Below are positions 8,681 to 16,061 of a stretch of DNA of 64,000 bases, in pieces (positions within the stretch are counted from its first letter, which is position 1; each line of letters starts with the position of its first letter). The notes under the pieces were generated by a model. That model was not told where the DNA came from. It made no database searches and worked only from the letters and a program-made list of their open reading frames with translations. The translations under genes were made by a program, and so were the position numbers. This DNA is from Paraburkholderia kirstenboschensis (GTDB lineage Bacteria > Pseudomonadota > Gammaproteobacteria > Burkholderiales > Burkholderiaceae): contig NZ_CAJHCR010000008.1 in assembly GCF_904848585.1 (NCBI RefSeq), positions 62,001 to 126,000 on the forward strand, given 5' to 3'.

Positions 8681-10393
8681 ATGAGCAACGCGCAAGCCGC
8701 GTCTTCTGGGCGGCGTCTCGAGGGCGAATTCGACTACATCATCGTCGGCGCTGGGACGGCGGGCTGCGTGCTCGCCAATCGCCTGACCGAAGATCCGGAT
8801 GTGCAGGTGCTGTTGCTCGAAGCGGGCGGCAAGGACGACTATCACTGGATTCACGTGCCGGTCGGCTATCTCTACTGCATCGGCAATCCTCGTACCGACT
8901 GGCTCTATAAAACGCAGGCGGAGCCGGGCCTGAACGGCCGCGCGCTTTCCTATCCGCGCGGCCGCGTATTGGGTGGCAGTTCGTCGATCAACGGAATGAT
9001 CTATATGCGCGGCCAGCGCGAAGATTATGACGAGTGGGCGCGCGTCACGAACGACGCGTCATGGTCATGGAATTCCGTGCTGCCAGTTTTCAGACGCAGT
9101 GAAGATCACTACTCGGGCGAGAGCGAATCGCATGGCGCCGGGGGACCGTGGCGCGTGGAGAAGCAACGCCTCAAATGGAAGGTGCTCGAAGAATTTTCGA
9201 AGGCCGCGCAAGAGACCGGCATTCCCGCCACCGACGACTTCAATCGCGGCGACAACACGGGCGTTGGCTACTTCGACGTCAATCAGAAGCGGGGTATTCG
9301 CTGGAATGCCTCTAAGGCATTTTTGCGCCCCGCAATGAAGCGCCCGAATCTCACCATCATCACCGGAGCGCATACACAGCGCGTGGTATTCGAGGGACGC
9401 CGCTGCACGGGCGTCGAATACCGCGGCAACGAAACAGAGTACTTTGCGAAAGCCCGTTGCGAAGTGATTCTGAGTTCAGGCGCAGTCAATTCGCCACAAT
9501 TGCTGGAGCTGTCCGGCATAGGTAACGGCGCGCGTTTGCAGAACCTCGGTATCGACGTGGTCAACGACCTGCGCGGCGTCGGCGAAAATCTTCAGGATCA
9601 TTTGCAATTGCGCATGGCTTATCAGGTCGACGGAGTTCGCACACTCAATACCGCATCCGCGCATTGGTGGGGCAAGCTCATGATCGGCTTGCAGTACGCG
9701 CTCTTTCAAAGCGGTCCCATGTCGATGTCGCCGTCGCAACTCGGCGCATTCGCGAAGTCGGACCCCGACGATCGCTCGCTCACGCGCCCGGACCTCGAAT
9801 ATCACGTACAGCCTCTTTCGCTGGATCGCTTCGGCGAACCGCTGCATCGGTTCAATGCATTCACCGCGTCGGTGTGCCAGTTGCGGCCCACTTCGCGCGG
9901 CAGTATTCATATCGAATCGACAGACGCCGCTGCGCCGCCGTTGATCGCGCCGAACTACCTGTCCACCGATTACGACCGCCATGTCGCCGCCAACGCATTG
10001 CGTCTCACGCGTCGCATTGCTGCAGCACCGGCATTGGCCCGTTATCAGCCGCGGGAAATATTGCCGGGCACGGAATATCAGACCGAGGAAGAACTGCAGC
10101 GCGCGGCAGGAGTGGTTGGCACGACGATCTTCCATCCGGTCGGCACATGCCGGATGGGTACGACCGACGATCCAGGCGCGGTCGTCGACAACAGACTACG
10201 AGTTATCGGTGTCGAAGGACTGCGCGTGGTCGACGCATCGGTCATGCCTACCATCACATCGGGCAATACGAACTCGCCCACGTTGATGATCGCCGAGCGC
10301 GCGAGCGACATGATCCGCGAGGATCGGCGTGCACGCGTGGCCGGCAGCCTTGCTGCGCATGCGGGTCAGGCCGTATCGATGTCCGCTGTGTGA
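8681..10393 (+). CDS. GMC-family FAD oxidoreductase (choline/alcohol dehydrogenase-like)
   Basis: A 570-residue flavoprotein that oxidises an alcohol to an aldehyde. The N-terminal Rossmann motif GAGTAGCVLANRL, the GMC signature GGSSSINGMIYMRG, a second signature SSGAVNSPQLLELSGIG, and the C-terminal catalytic block FHPVGTCRMG with active-site H485, followed by VVDASVMPTITSGNT, are all intact. BetA-like in length but substrate not determinable. ATG 8681 has AGGAG just upstream. It follows the aldehyde dehydrogenase in the same direction with a 100-base gap, which suggests sequential alcohol-to-aldehyde-to-acyl-CoA oxidation. Confidence 0.92.
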   Translation: MSNAQAASSGRRLEGEFDYIIVGAGTAGCVLANRLTEDPDVQVLLLEAGGKDDYHWIHVPVGYLYCIGNPRTDWLYKTQAEPGLNGRALSYPRGRVLGGSSSINGMIYMRGQREDYDEWARVTNDASWSWNSVLPVFRRSEDHYSGESESHGAGGPWRVEKQRLKWKVLEEFSKAAQETGIPATDDFNRGDNTGVGYFDVNQKRGIRWNASKAFLRPAMKRPNLTIITGAHTQRVVFEGRRCTGVEYRGNETEYFAKARCEVILSSGAVNSPQLLELSGIGNGARLQNLGIDVVNDLRGVGENLQDHLQLRMAYQVDGVRTLNTASAHWWGKLMIGLQYALFQSGPMSMSPSQLGAFAKSDPDDRSLTRPDLEYHVQPLSLDRFGEPLHRFNAFTASVCQLRPTSRGSIHIESTDAAAPPLIAPNYLSTDYDRHVAANALRLTRRIAAAPALARYQPREILPGTEYQTEEELQRAAGVVGTTIFHPVGTCRMGTTDDPGAVVDNRLRVIGVEGLRVVDASVMPTITSGNTNSPTLMIAERASDMIREDRRARVAGSLAAHAGQAVSMSAV

Positions 10394-10719
10394 CACGCGT
10401 GTTTACGAGTAGGGCACGCCTCGCGCGTGCCTCGTGTTCTCATCTTCGTGTGTCAGGTCAATCTGCGCGTGTGTGTCTCCAGTGAGAGACTACAGTGCGC
10501 AAGCGCTCACACGCGTCATCCACTAAGTGCAAATCCCAATGAATGCGCTGCATCATTGGCGCGACAATGGCAGCCATGCTGCGTGTTGCCCCAAGGATTA
10601 CCGTCCGGATTGGTGCAGCACGCCAACGAGCGTGCACGGGGTGCCGCCGTCCACATAAGTCGCGCAGAGCTTCGCGCGTAAGATCGTAGTGCTTCGCCTT
10701 ACTCCGTATGGAAGGGAAC
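10394..10719. other. Spacer between oxidoreductase and transporter genes
   Basis: Contains a 7-bp hairpin GGCACGC-CTCGC-GCGTGCC at 10413-10431 soon after the GMC stop, followed by a weakly T-rich stretch (possible terminator), and a sigma-54-like element at 10557-10572. No ORF on either strand looks genuine. Confidence 0.4.
10557..10572 (+). promoter_or_regulatory. Weak sigma-54-type promoter candidate for the first liv cluster
   Basis: TGGCGCGACAATGGCA has the obligatory GG and GC dinucleotides 10 bases apart and two mismatches to TGGCACG-N4-TTGCA. It would start transcription about 137 bases before livG. Only a motif match; no enhancer-binding site was identified. Confidence 0.3.
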
Positions 10720-11499
10720 ATGATTCTCGGCGATACGATTCTCGAAACGCGCGGCCTCACTCGCGAGTTCAAAGGCTTCATTGCCGTGAACGGAGTGAAC
10801 CTGCGCGTGCGCCGTGGCTCGATCCATGCGCTGATCGGCCCTAATGGAGCAGGAAAGACCACCTGCTTCAATCTGCTCACCAAGTTCCTCGAGCCGACCG
10901 CGGGCCAGATTGTCTTTAACGGCGTCGACATCACGAATGAGCGGCCGGCGCAGATCGCGCGGCGCGGCATCATCCGTTCGTTCCAGATTTCCGCTGTGTT
11001 CCCGCATTTGACGGCATTGCAGAATGTGCGCATCGGTTTGCAACGTTCGCTCGGCACCGCTTTCCATTTCTGGAAGAGCGAGCGCACGCTGCGCCAGCTC
11101 GACGACCGCGCAATGGACCTGCTGACGCAAGTCGGCCTGACTGATTTCGCCGATGTGTTGACCGTCGAACTCTCATACGGCCGCAAACGCGCGCTGGAAA
11201 TTGCCACGACGCTCGCGATGGAGCCCGAGCTGATGCTGCTCGACGAACCGACGCAAGGCATGGGTCACGAGGACGTCGACCGCGTCACGGCGTTGATCAA
11301 AAAAGTATCGAGCGGCCGCACGATCCTGATGGTCGAACACAACATGAATGTGATCGCCGGCATCTCCGACACCATCACTGTTCTGCAACGCGGCGAGGTG
11401 CTCGCCGAAGGCAGCTACGCCGAAGTGTCGAAGAATCCGCTCGTGATGCAAGCCTATATGGGCAGCGCCGACGCGGCGCTCGCCGGAGCCCACGCATGA
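10720..11499 (+). CDS. ABC transporter ATP-binding protein, LivG type
   Basis: Cytosolic ATPase (259 residues) of a branched-chain-amino-acid-type (HAAT) importer. Walker A GPNGAGKTT, Q-loop region IIRSFQISAVFP, signature ELSYGRKRALEIA (LSYG replaces LSGG), Walker B LMLLDEPTQGM, and switch H in VEHNM are present. Two starts are possible: ATG 10708 has no Shine-Dalgarno, while ATG 10720 has a purine run GAAGGGAA close in front and matches the family start MILGDTILETRG. First gene of livG-livF-binding protein-livH-livM. It pairs with LivF, whose Walker A lysine is changed, so this subunit may supply the main hydrolytic site. Confidence 0.9.
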   Translation: MILGDTILETRGLTREFKGFIAVNGVNLRVRRGSIHALIGPNGAGKTTCFNLLTKFLEPTAGQIVFNGVDITNERPAQIARRGIIRSFQISAVFPHLTALQNVRIGLQRSLGTAFHFWKSERTLRQLDDRAMDLLTQVGLTDFADVLTVELSYGRKRALEIATTLAMEPELMLLDEPTQGMGHEDVDRVTALIKKVSSGRTILMVEHNMNVIAGISDTITVLQRGEVLAEGSYAEVSKNPLVMQAYMGSADAALAGAHA

Positions 11500-12254
11500 A
11501 TACAATTGCCGAGCGCGAAAGCCTCGAAGTGAGCGGCACCGCGGCGGGCGCTCCTGCGCTTGAGATCGCGGGTCTGCAGGCGTGGTACGGGGAGTCCCAC
11601 ATTCTGCACGGTGTCGATCTGACGGTGGACCGCGGCGAGGTCGTCACGCTGCTTGGCCGCAACGGCGCGGGGCGCACCACGACATTGCGCGCGATCATGG
11701 GACTCACCGGCCGGCGCACGGGTTCGATCCGCATCGGCGGACGTGAAACGATCAACCTGCCCACGCATCGCATCGCGCACTGCGGCATCGGCTATTGCCC
11801 CGAAGAGCGCGGGATTTTTTCGAGCCTGTCGTGCGAGGAAAATCTGCTGCTGCCGCCGCTCGTCGGCGACAAAGCGCACATGATGTCGCTCGAAGAGATC
11901 TATTCGATGTTCCCGAACTTGCAGGAGCGCCGCATGAGCCAGGGCACGCGGCTCTCCGGCGGCGAACAGCAGATGCTTGCGGTAGCGCGTATCTTGCGCA
12001 CCGGCGCGAGCCTGCTTCTGCTCGACGAAATCTCCGAAGGGCTGGCGCCTGTCATCGTGCAGGCGCTTGCGCGCATGATCGTTACGCTCAAGGCGCGTGG
12101 CTACACGATCGTCATGGTCGAACAGAATTTCCGCTTTGCCGCGCCGCTTGCCGACCGCTTCTATGTGATGGAGCATGGTGCGATCGTCGAGCACTTCGGG
12201 GCGAGTGAACTCGAAAGCAAGATGCCGACACTGCACGATCTGCTGGGCGTATAG
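11496..12254 (+). CDS. ABC transporter ATP-binding protein, LivF type, with Walker A Lys-to-Arg
   Basis: Second ATPase (252 residues) of the importer, overlapping livG by 4 bases (ATGA), so translation is coupled. Signature LSGGEQQMLAVARIL, Walker B LLLLDEISEGL and switch H region VMVEQNF are normal for LivF. The Walker A reads GRNGAGRTT (residues 54-62): the invariant lysine is arginine at residue 60 (codon CGC at 11673). In the other LivF of this window (from 21820) the motif is the canonical GPNGAGKST. The frame is otherwise intact, so this is not a decayed gene. Arginine may still bind nucleotide but would be expected to impair hydrolysis. Confidence 0.9.
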   Translation: MNTIAERESLEVSGTAAGAPALEIAGLQAWYGESHILHGVDLTVDRGEVVTLLGRNGAGRTTTLRAIMGLTGRRTGSIRIGGRETINLPTHRIAHCGIGYCPEERGIFSSLSCEENLLLPPLVGDKAHMMSLEEIYSMFPNLQERRMSQGTRLSGGEQQMLAVARILRTGASLLLLDEISEGLAPVIVQALARMIVTLKARGYTIVMVEQNFRFAAPLADRFYVMEHGAIVEHFGASELESKMPTLHDLLGV

Positions 12255-12309
12255 AAAACGCGCGCCCGATTGCCTCTGATAACCACAAGCGTTGAACCAG
12301 GAGACAGGA

Positions 12310-13524
12310 ATGAAAAAGAACCCACTCGCGCGGCTTGCTTCAGTTTGTTTCGCGGTCGCCGCCGGCGCCGCCATCACGATGAGCAGCGCGCAGGCGGCTG
12401 ACGATGCAGTAAAGATCGGCTTCGTCACGGATATGTCGGGGTTGTATGCGGATATCGACGGTCAGGGTGGCCTTGAAGCCATTCGCATGGCCGTCGCCGA
12501 TTTCGGCGGCAAGGTGAATGGCAAGCCGATCACGGTGCTGTATGCGGATCACCAGAACAAGGCCGATATCGCGGCCTCGCGTGCGCGCGAATGGTTCGAC
12601 CGCGAGGGTCTCGATCTGCTGGTAGGCGGCACGAACTCGGCAACGGGACTTTCCATGAACACCGTCGCCGGCGAAAAGCACAAGGTGTATATCAGCATCG
12701 GCGCGGGCGCCGACACGCTGACCAACGAGCAATGCACGCCGTACACGATTCACTATGCGTACGACACTACGGCGCTCGCGAAGGGCACGGGCTCCGCGGT
12801 GGTGAAGCAGGGCGGCAAGACGTGGTACTTCCTGACTGCCGACTACGCGTTCGGCAAGGCGCTCGAAAAGAACACCGCGGACGTCGTGAAAGCGAGCGGC
12901 GGCCAGGTGCTCGGCACGGTGCGCCATCCGCTGTCGGCGTCGGACTTCTCGTCGTTCCTGTTGCAGGCGCAGTCGTCGAAGGCGCAGGTTCTCGGCCTCG
13001 CCAATGCGGGCGGCGACACCATCAACTCGATCAAGGCCGCGAAGGAATTCGGCATTACGAAGAGCATGAAGCTCGCCGCGTTGCTGATGTTCATCAACGA
13101 CGTGCATAGCCTCGGTCTCGAAACTACGCAAGGCCTCGTGCTGACGGATAGCTGGTACTGGAACAAGGACGCGAACACGCGCAAGTGGGCGCAGCGCTAC
13201 TTCGACAAGATGCGCAAGATGCCGTCGAGCCTGCAAGCCGCTGACTACTCGGCGACCATGAACTATCTGAAGGCCGTGCAGGCAGTCGGTTCGACCGACG
13301 CCGACAAGGTCATGGCGCAATTGAAGAAGACCAAGATCGACGACTTCTACGCGAAGGGCTACATCCGTCAGGACGGCAGCATGATCCACGACATGTACCT
13401 GATGCAGGTGAAGACGCCGGCGGAGTCGAAAGAGCCGTGGGACTACTACAAGATCACCGCGACGATTCCCGGCGAGCAGGCGTTCACGACAAAGTCGGAA
13501 ACCCGCTGCGCGCTGTGGAAATAA
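12310..13524 (+). CDS. Periplasmic substrate-binding protein of HAAT-type ABC importer
   Basis: A 404-residue type I periplasmic binding protein (Peripla_BP_6) with a signal peptide ending at SSAQAA (about residues 20-30). The mature start VKIGFVTDMSGLYADIDG is the usual first strand and ligand loop. The start is ATG 12310, preceded by AGGAGACAGGA; the TTG at 12292 is not needed. It sits between livF and livH. The family includes binding proteins for branched-chain amino acids, amides, aromatic acids and others; neighbouring alcohol and aldehyde oxidation genes hint at a non-amino-acid ligand, which is inference only. Confidence 0.9.
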   Translation: MKKNPLARLASVCFAVAAGAAITMSSAQAADDAVKIGFVTDMSGLYADIDGQGGLEAIRMAVADFGGKVNGKPITVLYADHQNKADIAASRAREWFDREGLDLLVGGTNSATGLSMNTVAGEKHKVYISIGAGADTLTNEQCTPYTIHYAYDTTALAKGTGSAVVKQGGKTWYFLTADYAFGKALEKNTADVVKASGGQVLGTVRHPLSASDFSSFLLQAQSSKAQVLGLANAGGDTINSIKAAKEFGITKSMKLAALLMFINDVHSLGLETTQGLVLTDSWYWNKDANTRKWAQRYFDKMRKMPSSLQAADYSATMNYLKAVQAVGSTDADKVMAQLKKTKIDDFYAKGYIRQDGSMIHDMYLMQVKTPAESKEPWDYYKITATIPGEQAFTTKSETRCALWK

Positions 13525-13545
13525 ACGCGGGCTGAAGAGCTGACT

Positions 13546-13581
13546 GACGGCTGGCTGTCCGCGCGCCTGCGGGCAGCCGTC
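13546..13581 (+). other. Hairpin between binding-protein and permease genes
   Basis: GACGGCTG ... CAGCCGTC pair over 13546-13581, with further pairing inside and a pyrimidine-rich but interrupted TCTCTGTTCTTTTC after it. Looks like a leaky terminator or 3' stabiliser that would give more binding protein than permease. Confidence 0.5.
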
Positions 13582-13690
13582 CGTCTCTGTTCTTTTCATA
13601 TGCCGAGCGCGGCCAGCGTCATGAGCGCTTCTCGCGTGCCGGCCGGATCGCGCACAACCGATCTCACCCTGACGATGGGTTAAGGCTTCA

Positions 13691-14575
13691 ATGGACATCT
13701 TTGGCATTCCGCTTCCCGCGATGCTGAGCCAGTTGCTGCTCGGGCTCGTGAACGGCTCGTTCTACGCAATTCTGAGTCTTGGTCTTGCGGTGATCTTCGG
13801 CTTGCTGAACGTGATCAACTTCGCGCACGGCGCGTTGTTCATGCTCGGCGCGATGCTCGCGTGGATGGGGTTCTCATACTTCGGCGTGCCGTATTGGGCG
13901 ATGCTCGTGCTTGCACCGCTGATCGTCGGCCTGTTCGGCGTCGCGATCGAACGCTCGATGCTGCGTTGGCTTTATAAGCTCGATCATCTGTATGGGCTGT
14001 TGCTCACGTTCGGGCTCACGCTCGTCGTCGAGGGCGTGTTCCGTTCTATCTATGGTTCTTCGGGCCAGCCGTACGACGTGCCGTCGGCGCTTTCGGGCGC
14101 GACCAATCTCGGCTTCATGTTCCTGCCGAACTATCGCGCGTGGGTGGTGGTGGCTTCGCTCATCGTTTGCTTCGCGACGTGGTTCGTGATCGAGAAGACC
14201 CGGCTCGGAGCCTATCTGCGCGCGGGGACCGAAAACCCCAAGCTCGTCGAGGCGTTCGGCATCAACGTCCCGCTGATGATCACGCTCACCTACGGCTTCG
14301 GCGTAGCGCTCGCCGCGTTCGCCGGCGTGCTGGCCGCGCCGGTTATCCAGGTTTCGCCGCTGATGGGCCAGCCGATGATCATTACCGTGTTCGCGGTAGT
14401 GGTGATCGGCGGAATGGGTTCGATCATGGGTTCGATTCTCACCGGACTGATGCTCGGCGTAATCGAAGGACTGACGCGCGTGTTCTATCCGGAAGCGTCG
14501 GCGACCGTCGTGTTCGTCATCATGGCGCTCGTGTTGCTCGTGCGTCCGGCGGGTCTCTTCGGCAAGGAAAAATGA
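13691..14575 (+). CDS. Branched-chain-type ABC permease, LivH type
   Basis: Inner-membrane permease of 294 residues, predicted eight or so membrane helices. LLLGLVNGSFYAILSLGLAVIFG at the N-terminus and VINFAHGALFMLGA are hallmark LivH sequences; GFGVALAAFAGVLAAP and VVVIGGMGSIMGSILTGL form the cytoplasmic coupling region. Stop overlaps the livM start (ATGATG), so it is co-translated. Partner of the LivM that follows and of the two ATPases upstream. Confidence 0.93.
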   Translation: MDIFGIPLPAMLSQLLLGLVNGSFYAILSLGLAVIFGLLNVINFAHGALFMLGAMLAWMGFSYFGVPYWAMLVLAPLIVGLFGVAIERSMLRWLYKLDHLYGLLLTFGLTLVVEGVFRSIYGSSGQPYDVPSALSGATNLGFMFLPNYRAWVVVASLIVCFATWFVIEKTRLGAYLRAGTENPKLVEAFGINVPLMITLTYGFGVALAAFAGVLAAPVIQVSPLMGQPMIITVFAVVVIGGMGSIMGSILTGLMLGVIEGLTRVFYPEASATVVFVIMALVLLVRPAGLFGKEK

Positions 14576-15546
14576 TGCAGAGAAAAGTACTGTACGGTTT
14601 GCTGCTGGTGGTGCTCCTCGCGGTGCCCGTGCTCGGCATCTATCCGCTCTTTGTAATGAAGGTGATGTGCTTTGCGCTCTTCGCCGCCGCGTTCAATCTG
14701 TTGATCGGCTACACCGGGCTGCTCTCGTTCGGGCACGCTATGTTTCTCGCCTCGGCCGGCTATGTCACCGGCTATGCGATGCAGACGCTCGGCTTCTCGC
14801 CCGAGCTGGGTGTGCTGGCCGGCACGGCGTCGGCGACGTTGCTTGGTTTCATCGTCGGCCTCTTCGCGATCCGGCGCCAGGGCATCTACTTCGCAATGGT
14901 GACGCTCGCACTCGCGCAGATGGTCTACTTCGTGTTCCTGCAAGCGCCGTTCACACATGGCGAAGACGGCCTGCAAGGCGTGCCGCGCGGCAAGCTCTTT
15001 GGCGTGCTGGATCTTTCTTCGGATGTGGCGTTGTACTTTGTAGTGCTGGCGGTGATGGTGCTCGCCTTCCTGTTGATCGTGCGGATCGTGCATTCGCCGT
15101 TCGGCCAGGTGCTGGTCGCGATCAAGGAGAACGAGCCGCGCGCCGTGTCGCTTGGCTACGATACCGATCGCTTCAAGTTGCTCGCGTTCGTTCTGTCGGC
15201 CGGCCTCGCGGGACTCGCGGGCTCGCTGAAGGTCGTGGTGCAGGGCTTCGAGACGTTGAGCGACGCTTACTGGACCATGTCGGGCCTCGTGGTGTTGATG
15301 ACGCTTGTCGGCGGCATGGGCACGTTGTTCGGACCGCTGCTCGGCGCGGCGTTGATCGTCGCGCTCGAGGATCGGCTCGGCGATATCGGTGGCGCGCTCG
15401 CGTCGACAACGGGCATCGAGTGGTTCCGTTCACTGGGTGAATCGGTGACGATCGTGACCGGCGTGATCTTTATTGCGTGCGTGCTTGCCTTCCGACGGGG
15501 GATCGTGGGCGAGATCATCGCGCGCGTACGGCCGCTGCGCGCGTGA
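14572..15546 (+). CDS. Branched-chain-type ABC permease, LivM type
   Basis: Second permease (324 residues) of the first importer. N-terminal AFNLLIGYTGLLSFGHAMFL and the coupling motif SAGLAGLAGSLKVVVQG followed by VLMTLVGGMGTLFGPLLGAALIV are typical LivM. Start at ATG 14572 or the adjacent ATG 14575, overlapping the livH stop; the open frame further upstream (from 14140) is inside livH and not real. Last gene of the cluster; the next terminator is 265 bases downstream and seems to belong to a separate small RNA. Confidence 0.92.
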   Translation: MMQRKVLYGLLLVVLLAVPVLGIYPLFVMKVMCFALFAAAFNLLIGYTGLLSFGHAMFLASAGYVTGYAMQTLGFSPELGVLAGTASATLLGFIVGLFAIRRQGIYFAMVTLALAQMVYFVFLQAPFTHGEDGLQGVPRGKLFGVLDLSSDVALYFVVLAVMVLAFLLIVRIVHSPFGQVLVAIKENEPRAVSLGYDTDRFKLLAFVLSAGLAGLAGSLKVVVQGFETLSDAYWTMSGLVVLMTLVGGMGTLFGPLLGAALIVALEDRLGDIGGALASTTGIEWFRSLGESVTIVTGVIFIACVLAFRRGIVGEIIARVRPLRA

Positions 15547-15712
15547 GATGCCGGTCACACGAATGATTGCTTCGACGTCCGATCTAATTGCGCTGCCATG
15601 CAGTATGACGACGATAGCTCGCTTGAGCCCTTATTTACGCATCGTGCGGCAACGCCGGTTAAACTTGCCCCAATTTTGTGCCGCAGTGCACCACTAGGGT
15701 AATTGCTAGTTG

Positions 15713-15728
15713 TGGCACGCGGGGTGCT
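15713..15728 (+). promoter_or_regulatory. Sigma-54 promoter
   Basis: TGGCACG-CGGG-GTGCT matches the sigma-54 consensus TGGCACG-N4-TTGCW at every position but one, with GG (15714-15715) and GC (15726-15727) exactly 10 bases apart. Predicted start near 15739. Just upstream, 15687-15717 holds TGCACCACTAG...CTAGTTGTGGCA, an imperfect dyad with an NtrC-like half-site TGCACCA. Confidence 0.72.
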
Positions 15729-15738
15729 CGTTTAACCT

Positions 15739-15848
15739 TCATGCAGTTCTGATGCACCACGAATTTGCAGGTGGAGAACGAGGAGACATGAGGCACTAAG
15801 TGCCCACACGAAAGCGCTGTTGGATTGATATCCAACAGCGCTTTTTTT
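15739..15848 (+). ncRNA. Candidate sigma-54-dependent small RNA
   Basis: About 110 nt from the predicted sigma-54 start to a strong terminator. It contains three stem-loops: CCAC/GTGG around 15757-15774, GGCAC-TAA-GTGCC at about 15791-15803, and the terminator stem of 15 bp. Between the first two is a purine-rich single-stranded stretch with a Shine-Dalgarno-like AGGAG and the mini-ORF ATG AGG CAC TAA. No protein ORF. It lies between two branched-chain-type transport operons, so a nitrogen-regulated riboregulator is a reasonable inference. Not matched to a known family by me. Confidence 0.55.
15811..15848 (+). terminator. Strong intrinsic terminator
   Basis: AAAGCGCTGTTGGAT-TGAT-ATCCAACAGCGCTTT forms a 15-bp perfect stem followed by T residues interrupted by one A. 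Confidence 0.9.
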
Positions 15849-16007
15849 ATTTGGTTTTTCGAATTGCCTCATTCAATTCCTTTGCTAAGTCGGTGACTGT
15901 TTTATGTCTCCGATAGTTGCTCAATTTTCCCACGCTACCGCCCTGCAAAGTGCTTGCCGCGGGCGGCTCACGCCGCTACACTCCTTATTCACCGACCGCT
16001 GGGTCGG

Positions 16008-16029
16008 GATTTAAATCGCGAATTTAATC
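16008..16029. promoter_or_regulatory. Imperfect palindrome before the first orphan binding protein
   Basis: A 22-base dyad centred on CGCG, with arms GATTTAAAT and AATTTAATC (18 of 22 positions symmetric), located 33 bases before ATG 16062. Its position suggests an operator; the regulator is unknown. Confidence 0.35.
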
Positions 16030-16061
16030 TGAATTGTTTTAACGGGGCATAGAGGAGCGGG

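Noticed and set aside
12292..12310. TTG start for the first binding protein
   Set aside because: ATG 12310 has a good Shine-Dalgarno and directly begins the basic n-region of the signal peptide.
15788..15799. Mini-ORF ATG AGG CAC TAA as a functional leader peptide
   Set aside because: Three codons with a stop, followed by a terminator and no gene; more likely part of an RNA motif, so not listed as a CDS.
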